A stretch of DNA of 64,000 nt, from the NCBI RefSeq assembly GCF_012910715.1, contig NZ_JABBHF010000002.1, forward strand, positions 5,001-69,000, in the 5' to 3' direction. Position numbers and translations under genes: made by a program. The stretch comes from Flavivirga algicola (GTDB lineage Bacteria > Bacteroidota > Bacteroidia > Flavobacteriales > Flavobacteriaceae). Of this stretch, positions 25,137 to 33,639 are shown piece by piece (positions within the stretch are counted from its first letter, which is position 1; every line of letters begins with the position of its first letter). Below the pieces are notes generated by a model. It had not been told where the DNA came from and searched no databases. It worked only from the letters and a program-made list of their open reading frames with translations.

Positions 25137-25847
25137 ATGAATTATTTATACCTGTTATTAAACTTGGGATCTATATCGATTCCCTTTTTATTCAGTTTTC
25201 ATCCTAAGTTAAATTTTTTTAAGCGCTGGAAACCTTTATTTGTGGGAATTTCAATAAGTATGCTCTTATTTATTCCCTGGGATATTATTTTTACCATGAA
25301 TGGTATTTGGGGGTTCAATAATGATTATTTTCTCGGCTTCAAATTATTTTCTTTGCCTATTGAAGAATGGCTTTTTTTTATATGTATTCCTTATGCCTGT
25401 ACCTTTACGCACTATGCGTTATTGTATTATTTCCCCAATTTGAAATTATCACAACCAAGAACTAAAACAATTAGTTACTTACTTGTATTACTATTATTAG
25501 TTTTTTCAATTTATAATAGCTCGAAATGGTATACGCTTATAAATTTTCTATTGGCAGCAATTCTAATTAGCATCGTCATTAAAAAGAGCCCCAATTTATT
25601 GAGCAGTTTCTATTTAACATTTTTAGTTATGCTTATTCCTTTTTTTATAGTAAATGGGGTATTAACGGGTAGTTTTATTAGAAATGAGGTTGTTTGGTAT
25701 AACAATTTAGAAAATTTAAATATTAGATTATTCACGATTCCTATTGAAGATGCTGTATATGCATTTTCTCTTATTCTTTTAAATCTGTTCATAATGCATT
25801 ATTTGGAATCTAAAAGAAATTCTACTGCTCCAATAAGTCCTCGATAG
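25137..25847 (+). CDS. crtY: lycopene beta-cyclase, fused CrtYcd type
   Basis: 236 aa with about six membrane segments and two copies of the cyclase motif: LPIEEWLFF (about 77-85) and IPIEDAVYAF (about 201-210). This is the single-chain form of the heterodimeric CrtYc/CrtYd cyclase that forms both beta rings of lycopene. Last gene of the crt operon. Its 3' end overlaps the convergent tlpA-like gene by 26 nt. No crtE (geranylgeranyl diphosphate synthase) is in the cluster. Confidence 0.92.
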   Translation: MNYLYLLLNLGSISIPFLFSFHPKLNFFKRWKPLFVGISISMLLFIPWDIIFTMNGIWGFNNDYFLGFKLFSLPIEEWLFFICIPYACTFTHYALLYYFPNLKLSQPRTKTISYLLVLLLLVFSIYNSSKWYTLINFLLAAILISIVIKKSPNLLSSFYLTFLVMLIPFFIVNGVLTGSFIRNEVVWYNNLENLNIRLFTIPIEDAVYAFSLILLNLFIMHYLESKRNSTAPISPR

Positions 25848-26382
25848 TTTTTCTAACCGTATCACTATTCCAATTTGCCGCACCATTTTTATCAATGACA
25901 ATTCGCCCTTGCTTATCTATTAAAAAAGTTCTAGGAATACTTGTAATATCAAAAGGTTCTGGATATTTAGTCAAGGGGTTATACACTTTAAAAGTATAGT
26001 TATTTTTATTTAGAAACTGATTAATTGTCTCATGGTCTTCATTAGACACGAAAATAAATTCTACAGTATCCTTATAATCAACATAAAGCGCTTGCATACT
26101 AGGCATTTCAGCAATGCATGGGGGGCACCATGTAGCCCAAAAATTCACTAAAGTAACTTTACCTTTAACGCCTTCAAAATTAAAAACATCTTGCTCAGCC
26201 TTAAGTTTCCAATTATAATTTGTCAAACTAGCCTGTTTAGTATCCTTAATTACTGAGGGGCCAAAAAGCACAAATCCTTTATGTAATAACACTTGTATGG
26301 GCTGTCGTGTTTGCGGAATAATTAAAACTGTTATTACAATTAAAAATATAACATTCTTTAAACTGATTTTTTTTCTAAACAT
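25822..26382 (-). CDS. TlpA/ResA-like thiol-disulfide oxidoreductase
   Basis: 186 aa from the Met at 26382 (MFRKKISLKNVIFL). One N-terminal membrane anchor, then a thioredoxin fold with the active site VNFWATWCPPC (CPPC) and cis-Pro ITSIPRTFLID. Acts in the periplasm, probably to reduce disulfides in apocytochrome c or secreted proteins. The longer frame from 26439 adds 19 residues with no signal character. Overlaps crtY at the 3' end. The only gene partner is the lipoprotein upstream at 26455, 73 nt before. Confidence 0.85.
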   Translation of the reverse strand: MFRKKISLKNVIFLIVITVLIIPQTRQPIQVLLHKGFVLFGPSVIKDTKQASLTNYNWKLKAEQDVFNFEGVKGKVTLVNFWATWCPPCIAEMPSMQALYVDYKDTVEFIFVSNEDHETINQFLNKNNYTFKVYNPLTKYPEPFDITSIPRTFLIDKQGRIVIDKNGAANWNSDTVRKTIEDLLEQ

Positions 26383-26454
26383 GTATAATAAATTAAAAGG
26401 CACAGTTTCTATGTCGAAACCATGCCTTAAATCTAACAAAAACTAAATTTATTT

Positions 26455-27348
26455 TTATCTAATAGCCCAACCCGTAGGAAAAGAATCTGAACTGTATGTT
26501 AGATCATGCGTTGTGGGAGCTGTTTCTTGCCCCATAGCACCAACTAATGGTTTTAAAGTAAAAGGTGCTGGTGAGTTATCTGGGTCTGGCTCTATAGAGA
26601 TTACTGCTGTACGTCCTCTTACATCTAATGGAAATGTAAATCCTGCTGGGGCATTGTTAAAGAAATCTTCACCTGGTACTGGAGGTCCAGCATTATTTTC
26701 TGTTCCACTAAAAATATTGGAATCATCTACAGCTGTAAAACTGGTAAATGTCCCTGTTGTTAATGGGCCAACACCATCTACTACAACCCAACCTTCATAT
26801 TTCCATCCTGCTGGCAATACAGGTAATCCCAAACCTGCTGTTGGAGGCCCTGATGCTTGTGGCGTTCCAAACCAAATACCATTTTCATCATTACCATTAT
26901 TGCCACTTCCAGATGCTTCGTCTGTTGGAGTTCTTAAAAAAGCCAATCCCCAAGATCCACTAAAATCACCTACTATTGCCGTATTAACAGGTGCTCTATC
27001 TCCTGAAAAATCGCCTACTAAAATTTTTGTATCTGCAGGGGTTGCCGCCGCAGTCCCTGTTTCTCCTGCTGGTTCAATGGATAATACAAATGTTGTGGCA
27101 TTTTCTAATTGTGCAGCATCTACTGTGAAAGATTGTGGAAATGTAACCGAAGTAAACGTTCCCGTTGAAATTGGTGCACCATTTACTATAATCCAGCCTT
27201 CATATACATAATCGTCACCTAAAGCCTCTAAACCATCTAATTCTAAGGTTAAACTGGCTGTTGATGGCGTATTGTCGTCATCATTGCTACAAGAACTAGC
27301 TAATAATCCTATTACTAATACTGTAACTATAAACATTCTTTTAATCAT
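26455..27348 (-). CDS. lipoprotein with two YEGW repeats (anti-sigma-like)
   Basis: 297 aa. Lipoprotein signal ending LASSC (Cys about 20). The mature protein holds two copies of a domain: DDYVYEGWIIVNGAPISTGT (first) and GWKYEGWVVVDGVGPLTTGT (second), each followed by a Ser/Asn-rich section and an AVISIEP or VLSIEP strand. This phrase occurs in flavobacterial proteins listed as anti-sigma or CHRD-like, but I see no binding partner. The extracellular or outer-membrane location is inferred from the lipobox. Has its own promoter (27377-27384, minus strand TAATTTTG). Confidence 0.75.
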   Translation of the reverse strand: MIKRMFIVTVLVIGLLASSCSNDDDNTPSTASLTLELDGLEALGDDYVYEGWIIVNGAPISTGTFTSVTFPQSFTVDAAQLENATTFVLSIEPAGETGTAAATPADTKILVGDFSGDRAPVNTAIVGDFSGSWGLAFLRTPTDEASGSGNNGNDENGIWFGTPQASGPPTAGLGLPVLPAGWKYEGWVVVDGVGPLTTGTFTSFTAVDDSNIFSGTENNAGPPVPGEDFFNNAPAGFTFPLDVRGRTAVISIEPDPDNSPAPFTLKPLVGAMGQETAPTTHDLTYSSDSFPTGWAIR

Positions 27349-27376
27349 TGTATTTTTTTTAAAGTTTCTAATACTT

Positions 27377-27384
27377 CAAAATTA
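27377..27384 (-). promoter_or_regulatory. lipoprotein gene promoter -7 element
   Basis: Minus strand TAATTTTG matches TAnnTTTG, about 30 nt before the start of the gene ending at 26455. Confidence 0.5.
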
Positions 27385-27421
27385 AAGTACACTGATTTTA
27401 TAAAATGTTAGCCACCTAACA

Positions 27422-28093
27422 TTAAGCAATATTTTTATGAATTCTTATTTCTTTTCTGGAAAATTGAAGTACTTTTTCCTCCTTTAATTCGTTTAAAAGT
27501 ATATTTAGAGTAGGTCTGGAAGTTCCTATTAAACAGGCAATGTCCTTTTGGGTATAGGGATGGTGAATCACTTTATCACCAGTTTTTTCACAATCATATC
27601 CATAATCTGAACATAACTCATCTAAAAATTCTACAAGACGCGTTTTGGTATCTTTAAATAACAGTAATTGCAATCGCCTTTCTAACCTTTTTAACTTGAA
27701 ACCAATGACTTTATATATTTTAAAACTAAAAGTTTGGTTATTTCGCATTAAATCATGCATGGTGTCTACACCTATAGGACATATACTTGTCGTATTATCA
27801 ATAGATTGAGCAAATTCTTCACGCTTAGATTCTCCAAGGATAGCCGTTTCACCAAATAACTCTCCACGGGTCAAAATAGCCTTAACCACTTCGTCTCCAT
27901 CTTCACTGTAGTAGCCAATTTTAACTTTTCCTCTTTCTATAAGGTATACCTTGTTAGCAGAGTCTTCTTCAAAATAGATATAGTCTTTCTTTTTGTAGGC
28001 ATCAAAGTCGTGATTTGCTTTATAAGCTTTAAATTTGTGGGGGCAAAGCACCTTGAAAAGATTGACATCATCAAAAAACCAAAGTGATTTCAT
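27422..28093 (-). CDS. Crp/Fnr family transcriptional regulator
   Basis: 223 aa. Cyclic-nucleotide-binding-like beta roll at about 25-120 (GKVKIGYYSEDGDEVVKAIL, LFGETAILGESKRE) and a winged helix at about 150-215 (HHPYTQKDIACLIGTSRPTL). The cAMP-contacting residues of E. coli CRP are not all there, so the ligand is unknown. No iron-sulfur Cys cluster of Fnr. Its targets cannot be told. Confidence 0.87.
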   Translation of the reverse strand: MKSLWFFDDVNLFKVLCPHKFKAYKANHDFDAYKKKDYIYFEEDSANKVYLIERGKVKIGYYSEDGDEVVKAILTRGELFGETAILGESKREEFAQSIDNTTSICPIGVDTMHDLMRNNQTFSFKIYKVIGFKLKRLERRLQLLLFKDTKTRLVEFLDELCSDYGYDCEKTGDKVIHHPYTQKDIACLIGTSRPTLNILLNELKEEKVLQFSRKEIRIHKNIA

Positions 28094-28165
28094 TAATTTG
28101 TTCTTTTTGTGTTAACTCACTTAAAAGTCGATAAATAGTAAATAAGCTTACAAAAAAGACATAAA

Positions 28166-28190
28166 AAAAACCTCCAATATGGAGGTTTAT
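28166..28190 (-). terminator. intrinsic terminator of the DUF5606 gene
   Basis: Stem AAACCTCCA / TGGAGGTTT with a short loop, followed on the minus strand by a run of eight T. It is directly downstream of the stop at 28194. Confidence 0.75.
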
Positions 28191-28193
28191 ATT

Positions 28194-28628
28194 TTATTCT
28201 TCTTCGTCTGTAACTGTATCGTTACTTTTTTCTTCAGGATCTGAAAAATCCAACATATTATGTTTTTGCAATAAATTATACCATTGTATTACTTTTTTGA
28301 TATCACTAGCATATACCCTATCTTCATCATAATCTGGTAATACATCAAAGAAATATTCTTCTAATTTATCTTTGCTGTCTTTAGGTTTTACAGAGGCTTG
28401 TTCTCCTTTTTCCTTTTTCTTAATATTGTCAAGAACTTGTTTTAAGGGTACTTCCTCAGTTAAAGTATAAATTGCAATTTCGCTCAAAACGCTAATATTG
28501 TTTTGTACGCTTACAGATATACGCTTGTTATCTATTAACGATTCTGCTACAAACCCACCTCGTGTTTGTGCTATTAATTTATACAAACCTGGTTTTCCTC
28601 CTATTGACAGTACTTTATCTAAACTCAT
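28194..28628 (-). CDS. DUF5606 family protein
   Basis: 144 aa, widely conserved in Bacteroidota. The N-terminus MSLDKVLSIGGKPGLYKLIA is typical, followed by RGGFVAESLIDNKRI. A second region has VPLKQVLDNIKK and a C-terminal YFFDVLPDYDEDRVYASDIK, with an acidic end. Cytoplasmic, unknown role. The conserved neighbour order with def-ruvX hints at a housekeeping function but does not show one. Confidence 0.85.
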   Translation of the reverse strand: MSLDKVLSIGGKPGLYKLIAQTRGGFVAESLIDNKRISVSVQNNISVLSEIAIYTLTEEVPLKQVLDNIKKKEKGEQASVKPKDSKDKLEEYFFDVLPDYDEDRVYASDIKKVIQWYNLLQKHNMLDFSDPEEKSNDTVTDEEE

Positions 28629-28681
28629 AATTATTTTTTGAAAGGCGCAAATATCAACTGTTTATTGATTGCTTGCAAATA

Positions 28682-29272
28682 TTATCGCTTCTTTTTTTGA
28701 TCGGGAAAACGCATTCTATAATCGACATTAATCTTGCCTTTAGATATATTGGTTAGCTTTCCTTTTATTAAACGTTTTTTTAAGCTAGAAAGTTTATCTG
28801 TGAACAAAACACCTTCTATATGATCGTATTCATGTTGAATAACTCTTGCTATCAACCCATCAAAAGTTTCTGTATGTCGTGTAAAGCTTTCATCAACATA
28901 CTCTACGGTTATTTTTGGTTGCCTAAAAACATCTTCCCTAACATCTGGAATACTTAAACACCCTTCATTAAAGGCCCACTCATCCCCTTCTTCTTTGATT
29001 ATTTTAGCATTAATAAAAATACGCTTAAAGTCTTTCAATGCTTTTTGGTCTTCTGCCGTTAAATCTTCGTCTTCGGCAAAAGGTGACGTATCAACCAAAA
29101 ACAACCTAATCGGTAATCCTATTTGTGGTGCTGCTAAACCAACACCGCAAGCGTTGTGCATGGTTTCAAACATATTTTCTAAAAGAGCATCAAGATTTGG
29201 ATATTCTTGAGTTATATCTTTTCCTTTCTTTTTTAAGACTGGGTCGCCATAGGCTACTATTGGTAAAATCAT
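28682..29272 (-). CDS. def: peptide deformylase
   Basis: 196 aa metalloprotein that removes the N-formyl group from new proteins. All three motifs are present: GVGLAAPQIG (about 43-52), EGCLSIP, and QHEYDHIEG (HExxH metal ligands), the Cys and both His binding Fe2+. Separate promoter at 29298-29305. Lies between ruvX and DUF5606, a common order in Bacteroidota. Confidence 0.96.
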   Translation of the reverse strand: MILPIVAYGDPVLKKKGKDITQEYPNLDALLENMFETMHNACGVGLAAPQIGLPIRLFLVDTSPFAEDEDLTAEDQKALKDFKRIFINAKIIKEEGDEWAFNEGCLSIPDVREDVFRQPKITVEYVDESFTRHTETFDGLIARVIQHEYDHIEGVLFTDKLSSLKKRLIKGKLTNISKGKINVDYRMRFPDQKKKR

Positions 29273-29297
29273 CTATTTACATTGGTATTAATATTTG

Positions 29298-29305
29298 CAA
29301 AAGTA
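29298..29305 (-). promoter_or_regulatory. def promoter -7 element
   Basis: Minus strand TACTTTTG fits TAnnTTTG, 25 nt upstream of the def start. Confidence 0.5.
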
Positions 29306-29365
29306 ATAATACTATAATTTACTAGTCCTATTCTTTATACGAAATTTATGGTTAACGAGTTCTAC

Positions 29366-29776
29366 TTATTTGGAATATAAGTAGCTCTGTAAAATGAGCG
29401 TCGCACTAATCTCATCTATTAGCGCTTTATTTTTTCGTTGTTGTTTTTTTAACCCACTATCAATCATCGTTTGAAAAGCCATTTTTGAAGTAAACCGCTC
29501 ATCTACTCTTTCTATTGGAATATTGGGAAATTCTTTTTTTAAATTATCTATAAAAGGGAGGATATGAACTTCACTTTCTGAGGCCATATTGTTCATTTGT
29601 TTTGGCTCTCCAACTAAAAATAATTCAACCTGCTCTTTATTAGTATAATCTTTTAAAAACTTTAAAAGTTCTTTGGTATTAACAGTAGTAAGCCCCGAGG
29701 CTATTATCTGCAACGCATCGGTTACGGCTATACCCGTTCTTTTAGTACCATAATCTATTGCTAAAATGCGCCCCAT
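29366..29776 (-). CDS. ruvX: putative pre-16S rRNA nuclease / Holliday junction resolvase YqgF
   Basis: 136 aa RNase H-like fold. The start MGRILAIDYGTKRTGIAVTD holds the first active-site Asp, VGEPKQMNNMAS the second region, and DERFTSKMAF the third; the last acidic region is LIDEISATLILQSYL. E. coli YqgF matures the 16S rRNA 5' end. Promoter at 29791-29798. Confidence 0.93.
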   Translation of the reverse strand: MGRILAIDYGTKRTGIAVTDALQIIASGLTTVNTKELLKFLKDYTNKEQVELFLVGEPKQMNNMASESEVHILPFIDNLKKEFPNIPIERVDERFTSKMAFQTMIDSGLKKQQRKNKALIDEISATLILQSYLYSK

Positions 29777-29790
29777 ATATCTGTTTTGTG

Positions 29791-29798
29791 CAAAAATA
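29791..29798 (-). promoter_or_regulatory. ruvX promoter -7 element
   Basis: Minus strand TATTTTTG fits TAnnTTTG, 15 nt upstream of the ruvX start codon. Confidence 0.5.
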
Positions 29799-29881
29799 GT
29801 TTAATTATACCATTTCTAGTTTGGAATTACTACAAAATAAAAGGGCGATTATGGTTATTTTAAATGAGAAAGATATTTAAT

Positions 29882-29907
29882 AAAAAAGACTGCCTTTTCA
29901 GACAGCC
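29882..29907 (-). terminator. intrinsic terminator of the gene at 29956
   Basis: Minus strand GGCTGTCT-GAAA-AGGCAGTC (8-bp stem with two G-U pairs and a GAAA tetraloop), then TTTTTT. Follows the stop codon of the small secreted protein gene. Confidence 0.75.
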
Positions 29908-29955
29908 TTTCTTAACTTTAACAGTTTAACCTTATTAATATTTAAAATCTTTAAA

Positions 29956-30270
29956 TTAAACCTTTACAGGCTTATTTATTTTTGGAAAAATCACTTTAAT
30001 ATTTTCAACATTTCTTACTCGATTAAGATAAAGTCTAATATCGCTTGTACGTGAAATAGACTCTTTTAATTCGGTAGGGTCAATTAACAATGCTTCATTT
30101 TCTTTTACTGTTTCAACAGCAGGCGCTGTTTCAGTTTTTACGTCCTCAGTATTAACAGAAACTAAAATAACTTTATTAGATTCGATCTTGTTCTTTTTGG
30201 AAGTGTTTTGTGCAACTCCTAAAGAAAAAGAAAGTAATAAAATTAATAGTATGTAAATATTTTTTTTCAT
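29956..30270 (-). CDS. small secreted protein of unknown function
   Basis: 104 aa from the Met at 30270. Signal peptide MKKNIYILLILLLSFSLGVA, cleaved after AQ, then a lysine- and valine-rich body without recognised domain. The promoter at 30296-30303 implies transcription begins near 30290, so the earlier Met codons at 30291 and just after are unlikely starts. No partner genes. Confidence 0.65.
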   Translation of the reverse strand: MKKNIYILLILLLSFSLGVAQNTSKKNKIESNKVILVSVNTEDVKTETAPAVETVKENEALLIDPTELKESISRTSDIRLYLNRVRNVENIKVIFPKINKPVKV

Positions 30271-30295
30271 TCTGTTTATCATCATTTGCATACTC

Positions 30296-30303
30296 CAAAT
30301 ATA
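30296..30303 (-). promoter_or_regulatory. promoter -7 element of the secreted protein gene
   Basis: Minus strand TATATTTG, perfect match to TAnnTTTG; it decides the start choice of the gene ending at 29956. Confidence 0.6.
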
Positions 30304-30574
30304 TACCCATACCTAAGCTCAAACACAATAAATTAGTTATAAGCCTGTGAATTTTCGATTAGTAGTGGAGCTACAAATTTTCATCGACGAACAGATTAAA
30401 GGCATGATTAACAAGATGAAATACACTGAAAATGTATTTCATCGATTATTTTTTTCTTTCAAAGAAAAAACAAGTCTTAATTTTTATAAAACTTAGCAGT
30501 AATCGACAAAAAGTTTGAAGTATTTTATAGTAGATATTATAACCTTTTCGTTCTATTTTTTAAATGATACCTAT
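30304..30574. other. intergenic region with two hairpins
   Basis: The gap before dapD contains GATGAAATACA-CTGAAAA-TGTATTTCATC (30415-30443, 11-bp perfect stem) and then TTTTTTCTTT-C-AAAGAAAAAA (30450-30470). No ORF of note. These could be a small RNA, an attenuator or a remnant; strand cannot be fixed. Confidence 0.35.
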
Positions 30575-30582
30575 TATATTTG
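30575..30582 (+). promoter_or_regulatory. dapD promoter -7 element
   Basis: TATATTTG followed by CCC, 18 nt before the dapD start codon; perfect TAnnTTTG. The -33 region has TTTTCG in place of TTG. Confidence 0.6.
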
Positions 30583-30600
30583 CCCAAAACTTAAATATCA

Positions 30601-31416
30601 ATGACAGAATTACAACAAATCATAGAAAATACTTGGGAGAATCGAGATCTTTTAAAGGAAGAAACAACAACTTCGGCTATAAGTAAGGTTATAGATTTAT
30701 TAGATAAGGGTGAATTGAGAGTAGCCGAACCAATTACTGGTGGCTGGCAAGTTAACGAATGGGTAAAAAAGGCTGTTGTATTATATTTTCCAATTCAGAA
30801 AATGGAAACTATTGAAGCTGGTCCCTTAGAGTTTCATGATAAAATTCCATTAAAACGTGGTTATGCTGAAAAAGGAATTCGTGTAGTTCCTCATGCAGTT
30901 GCAAGACATGGTGCATATATTTCTAGTGGTACGATATTAATGCCCAGTTATGTCAATATTGGAGCTTATGTCGATGAAGGAACTATGGTTGATACCTGGG
31001 CAACCGTTGGTAGTTGTGCTCAAATAGGTAAAAATGTACATTTGTCTGGTGGTGTAGGTATTGGAGGTGTATTAGAGCCTTTACAAGCTGCTCCAGTAAT
31101 TATAGAGGACAATGCCTTTATAGGGTCTAGATGTATCGTAGTTGAAGGGGTTCGTGTGGAAACTGAAGCGGTTTTAGGTGCAGGAGTTGTTTTAACAATG
31201 AGCACAAAGATTATCGATGTCACTGGTGATGAACCTGTAGAGTATAAAGGTAGAGTGCCTGCTCGTTCTGTAGTTATTCCTGGTAGCTATGCCAAAGAAT
31301 TCCCTTCTGGAAGTTATAATGTACCTTGCGCTTTAATTATTGGTAAACGTAAAGAGAGCACTAACAAAAAAACATCACTTAATGATGCTCTAAGAGAGCA
31401 TGATGTAGCTGTTTAA
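30601..31416 (+). CDS. dapD: 2,3,4,5-tetrahydropyridine-2,6-dicarboxylate N-succinyltransferase
   Basis: 271 aa, usual length. Left-handed parallel beta-helix made of hexapeptide repeats (PSYVNIGAYVDEGTMVDTWA, GSCAQIGKNVHLSGGVGIGG). Succinylates tetrahydrodipicolinate in lysine and diaminopimelate synthesis. Single gene; 67 nt before the glycan locus. Confidence 0.96.
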   Translation: MTELQQIIENTWENRDLLKEETTTSAISKVIDLLDKGELRVAEPITGGWQVNEWVKKAVVLYFPIQKMETIEAGPLEFHDKIPLKRGYAEKGIRVVPHAVARHGAYISSGTILMPSYVNIGAYVDEGTMVDTWATVGSCAQIGKNVHLSGGVGIGGVLEPLQAAPVIIEDNAFIGSRCIVVEGVRVETEAVLGAGVVLTMSTKIIDVTGDEPVEYKGRVPARSVVIPGSYAKEFPSGSYNVPCALIIGKRKESTNKKTSLNDALREHDVAV

Positions 31417-31483
31417 TACAATTGGCAGTTTACAGTCGCAGTATGCAGTGCTTACTCATATGTGAAAATTGAAGTTGTAAATT

Positions 31484-32527
31484 TTGAAAATCTTAATCAT
31501 ACAACAAAAAATGATAGGCGATGTGCTTACAAGCAGTATTCTGTTTGAAGCACTTCGCTTAAAATATCCAAAAGCTCAATTGGATTATTTAATAAATGAG
31601 CACACCTTTCCTGTTGTTGAAAACAATCCGTTTATAGACAATTTCATCTTTTTCACAAAAGAAGTCGAATCCAGTAAAAAAGCACTTTATAAGCTAACTA
31701 AAGTTGTTAAACATAAAAAGTACGATGTCGTTGTTGATGTTTATTCTAAATTATCCAGTAATTTAATAAGTTTTTTATCTGGAGCGAAAACTAGAATTTC
31801 ATATCATAAATATTATACAACCTTTTTTTATCATCACAACATAAACAGAATAAAAGACAACAATAGCAAAGCCGGGCTAGCCATTGTGAACAGAATGGCA
31901 TTATTAGCGCCTCTGGATATAGAAACAACATTTATAAAACCAAAAATATATTTAACTGAGGAAGAAACTGCTAACAGTAAGCATTTTTTAAAAAATCATC
32001 GAATAGATTTTAACAGCCCTTTATTCATGATAAGCGTCTTAGGAAGTGGTGTAAAAAAAACCTATCCCTTTAGCTATATGGCTCAAGTAATTGATACTGT
32101 AGTTGCAGAAACCTCTGGTCAAATATTATTTAATTACATACCCAAACAGGAAGCGGAAGCCAAATCTATATTTAATTTGTGTAAACCAAAAACTCAAAAA
32201 AACATTTTCTTTCATGTCTTTGGAAAAAGTTTAAGAGCATTTTTGGCAATAACACAGCATTGCGATGCCGTAATTGGAAATGAAGGCGGCGCCATTAATA
32301 TGGCCAAGGCATTAGATGTTAAAACCTTTGCTATTTTCTCTCCATGGATAGATAAAGCAAGCTGGAGTCTCTTTGAAAATGATAACAACGTTAGCGTTCA
32401 TTTAAAGGATTTTAAACCTGAATTGTATACCAAGGCAGAAAAGCAATATAAAAACGAAGCTGTTGCATTATATGAAACGTTTAAACCTGAGTTTTTCACA
32501 GATAAACTAAAAGCTTTTTTAAAGTAA
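31484..32527 (+). CDS. glycosyltransferase family 9 (heptosyltransferase-like)
   Basis: 347 aa GT-B enzyme. Start at TTG 31484, giving MKILIIQQKMIGDVLTSSIL, the GT9 N-terminus. The second domain has SVLGSGVKKTYPF and IGNEGGAINMAKALD (donor-binding). Transfers heptose or a related sugar to the lipid A core in typical members. Its stop abuts the stop of the convergent gene at 32528. First gene of the locus. Confidence 0.87.
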   Translation: MKILIIQQKMIGDVLTSSILFEALRLKYPKAQLDYLINEHTFPVVENNPFIDNFIFFTKEVESSKKALYKLTKVVKHKKYDVVVDVYSKLSSNLISFLSGAKTRISYHKYYTTFFYHHNINRIKDNNSKAGLAIVNRMALLAPLDIETTFIKPKIYLTEEETANSKHFLKNHRIDFNSPLFMISVLGSGVKKTYPFSYMAQVIDTVVAETSGQILFNYIPKQEAEAKSIFNLCKPKTQKNIFFHVFGKSLRAFLAITQHCDAVIGNEGGAINMAKALDVKTFAIFSPWIDKASWSLFENDNNVSVHLKDFKPELYTKAEKQYKNEAVALYETFKPEFFTDKLKAFLK

Positions 32528-33571
32528 TCATCCTTCCAACTTTTCCATAGCTTTTTTTACCGCAACTTCTACAAACTTTCCATGCATTACTTTTTCCTGA
32601 ACGTTTTGAACATTATTTTTCATTGATTTATAATCTTCCTCAGATAAATTCTCCAACACAGTATTCAGGTCTTTTAAGTTGGAAACACCTATTCCTAAAT
32701 TATTCTCTACAATAAAAGAAGCTATAGCCGCTTGATCCCAAACTATTACAGGAAGTCCACACAAAAGATATAATGATGTTTTGTGAGGATTATTATACTT
32801 TAAGTACTCCCCAAGGTCTCCACTACAAGACTCAGTCGATACACCATCCCATACCAATCCGAAATCAGCTTCAATTTTATAAGCTATTTGATCGGAAGGA
32901 AAAGCACCTTGATAATGAATAATAGATGTTTCTTCACTTACTTTTCGTTTACTGGCATCAAAACCAATACCATATAACTTTAAATGGTATTTCCTATGCT
33001 CTAATATATCAAAATCAAAAATATAAGAATTTTTACCTGCTCCAAACCCGCCCGCATAGGCTACACTGTAAACGTCATTTTCTTTGGTGGTTTTATTTTG
33101 AAGTGGTTTTTCGTTAGAAACATAGTCGAATATCCCTAAAACTACAATAGGTATGGTTGTATTTTGTTCTAAAAACCATGCTTTCATAGACTCGTTATGT
33201 ACAATGATAACATCAGAACATACAATTTTTGATAATTCCGCTTGAACATCTTTAGTTCTTCCTTTTAAACATCTTACATCATGGACTATGGTTATAACTT
33301 TACAACGTTTCAGCTTTGCAAAAAACAATATCAGTTTTCTAAATTTATTATTAGGATATTGTGTACATAAAACAGACTTAAAAGGCAGCCGTAATAAAGC
33401 CATTGTAATACCAAAAAAATTCTTAATAGTCCCTAGTGCAGAGTTCGGTATAGATGATTGTTTAAATCCAAGATTTTTAAACCCCAATGCTTCTAATGTA
33501 AATTCACAATCTGTTTTTGCTTTTCCCGCAGCATTGAATAATGATTTATAGTTTCTGGAAATGTAATACAT
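32528..33571 (-). CDS. glycosyltransferase, galactofuranosyltransferase-like
   Basis: 347 aa. Middle and end resemble WbbI/Gtf3-type transferases: TIVHDVRCLKG, then VWDGVSTESCSGDLGEYLKY, NNPHKTSLYLLCGLPVIVWD and ENNLGIGVSNLKDL. Diverges from glf across a short promoter region; because glf makes UDP-galactofuranose, this transferase probably uses it. This is inference from sequence style and location. Confidence 0.78.
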   Translation of the reverse strand: MYYISRNYKSLFNAAGKAKTDCEFTLEALGFKNLGFKQSSIPNSALGTIKNFFGITMALLRLPFKSVLCTQYPNNKFRKLILFFAKLKRCKVITIVHDVRCLKGRTKDVQAELSKIVCSDVIIVHNESMKAWFLEQNTTIPIVVLGIFDYVSNEKPLQNKTTKENDVYSVAYAGGFGAGKNSYIFDFDILEHRKYHLKLYGIGFDASKRKVSEETSIIHYQGAFPSDQIAYKIEADFGLVWDGVSTESCSGDLGEYLKYNNPHKTSLYLLCGLPVIVWDQAAIASFIVENNLGIGVSNLKDLNTVLENLSEEDYKSMKNNVQNVQEKVMHGKFVEVAVKKAMEKLEG

Positions 33572-33607
33572 TATATTGAAAAGTTTTTTTGTAGGTTATT
33601 TATATCC

Positions 33608-33615
33608 TAGTTTTG
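33608..33615 (+). promoter_or_regulatory. glf promoter -7 element
   Basis: TAGTTTTG, fits TAnnTTTG. Transcription would begin at about 33620, after the TTG of a longer frame (33613) and before the ATG at 33640. Confidence 0.5.
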
Positions 33616-33639
33616 CTAAAAAATTATAAAAGTATACAA

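Noticed and set aside
26513-27211. 232-codon plus-strand open frame
   Set aside because: It lies entirely antisense to the YEGW lipoprotein gene, which has a lipobox and internal repeats; the long frame is a by-product of that gene's Gly/Pro/Thr-rich codons.
30361-30480. Possible CRISPR or tandem repeat array
   Set aside because: Only isolated hairpins are present, with no repeated unit and spacer pattern. No CRISPR array was found anywhere in the window.
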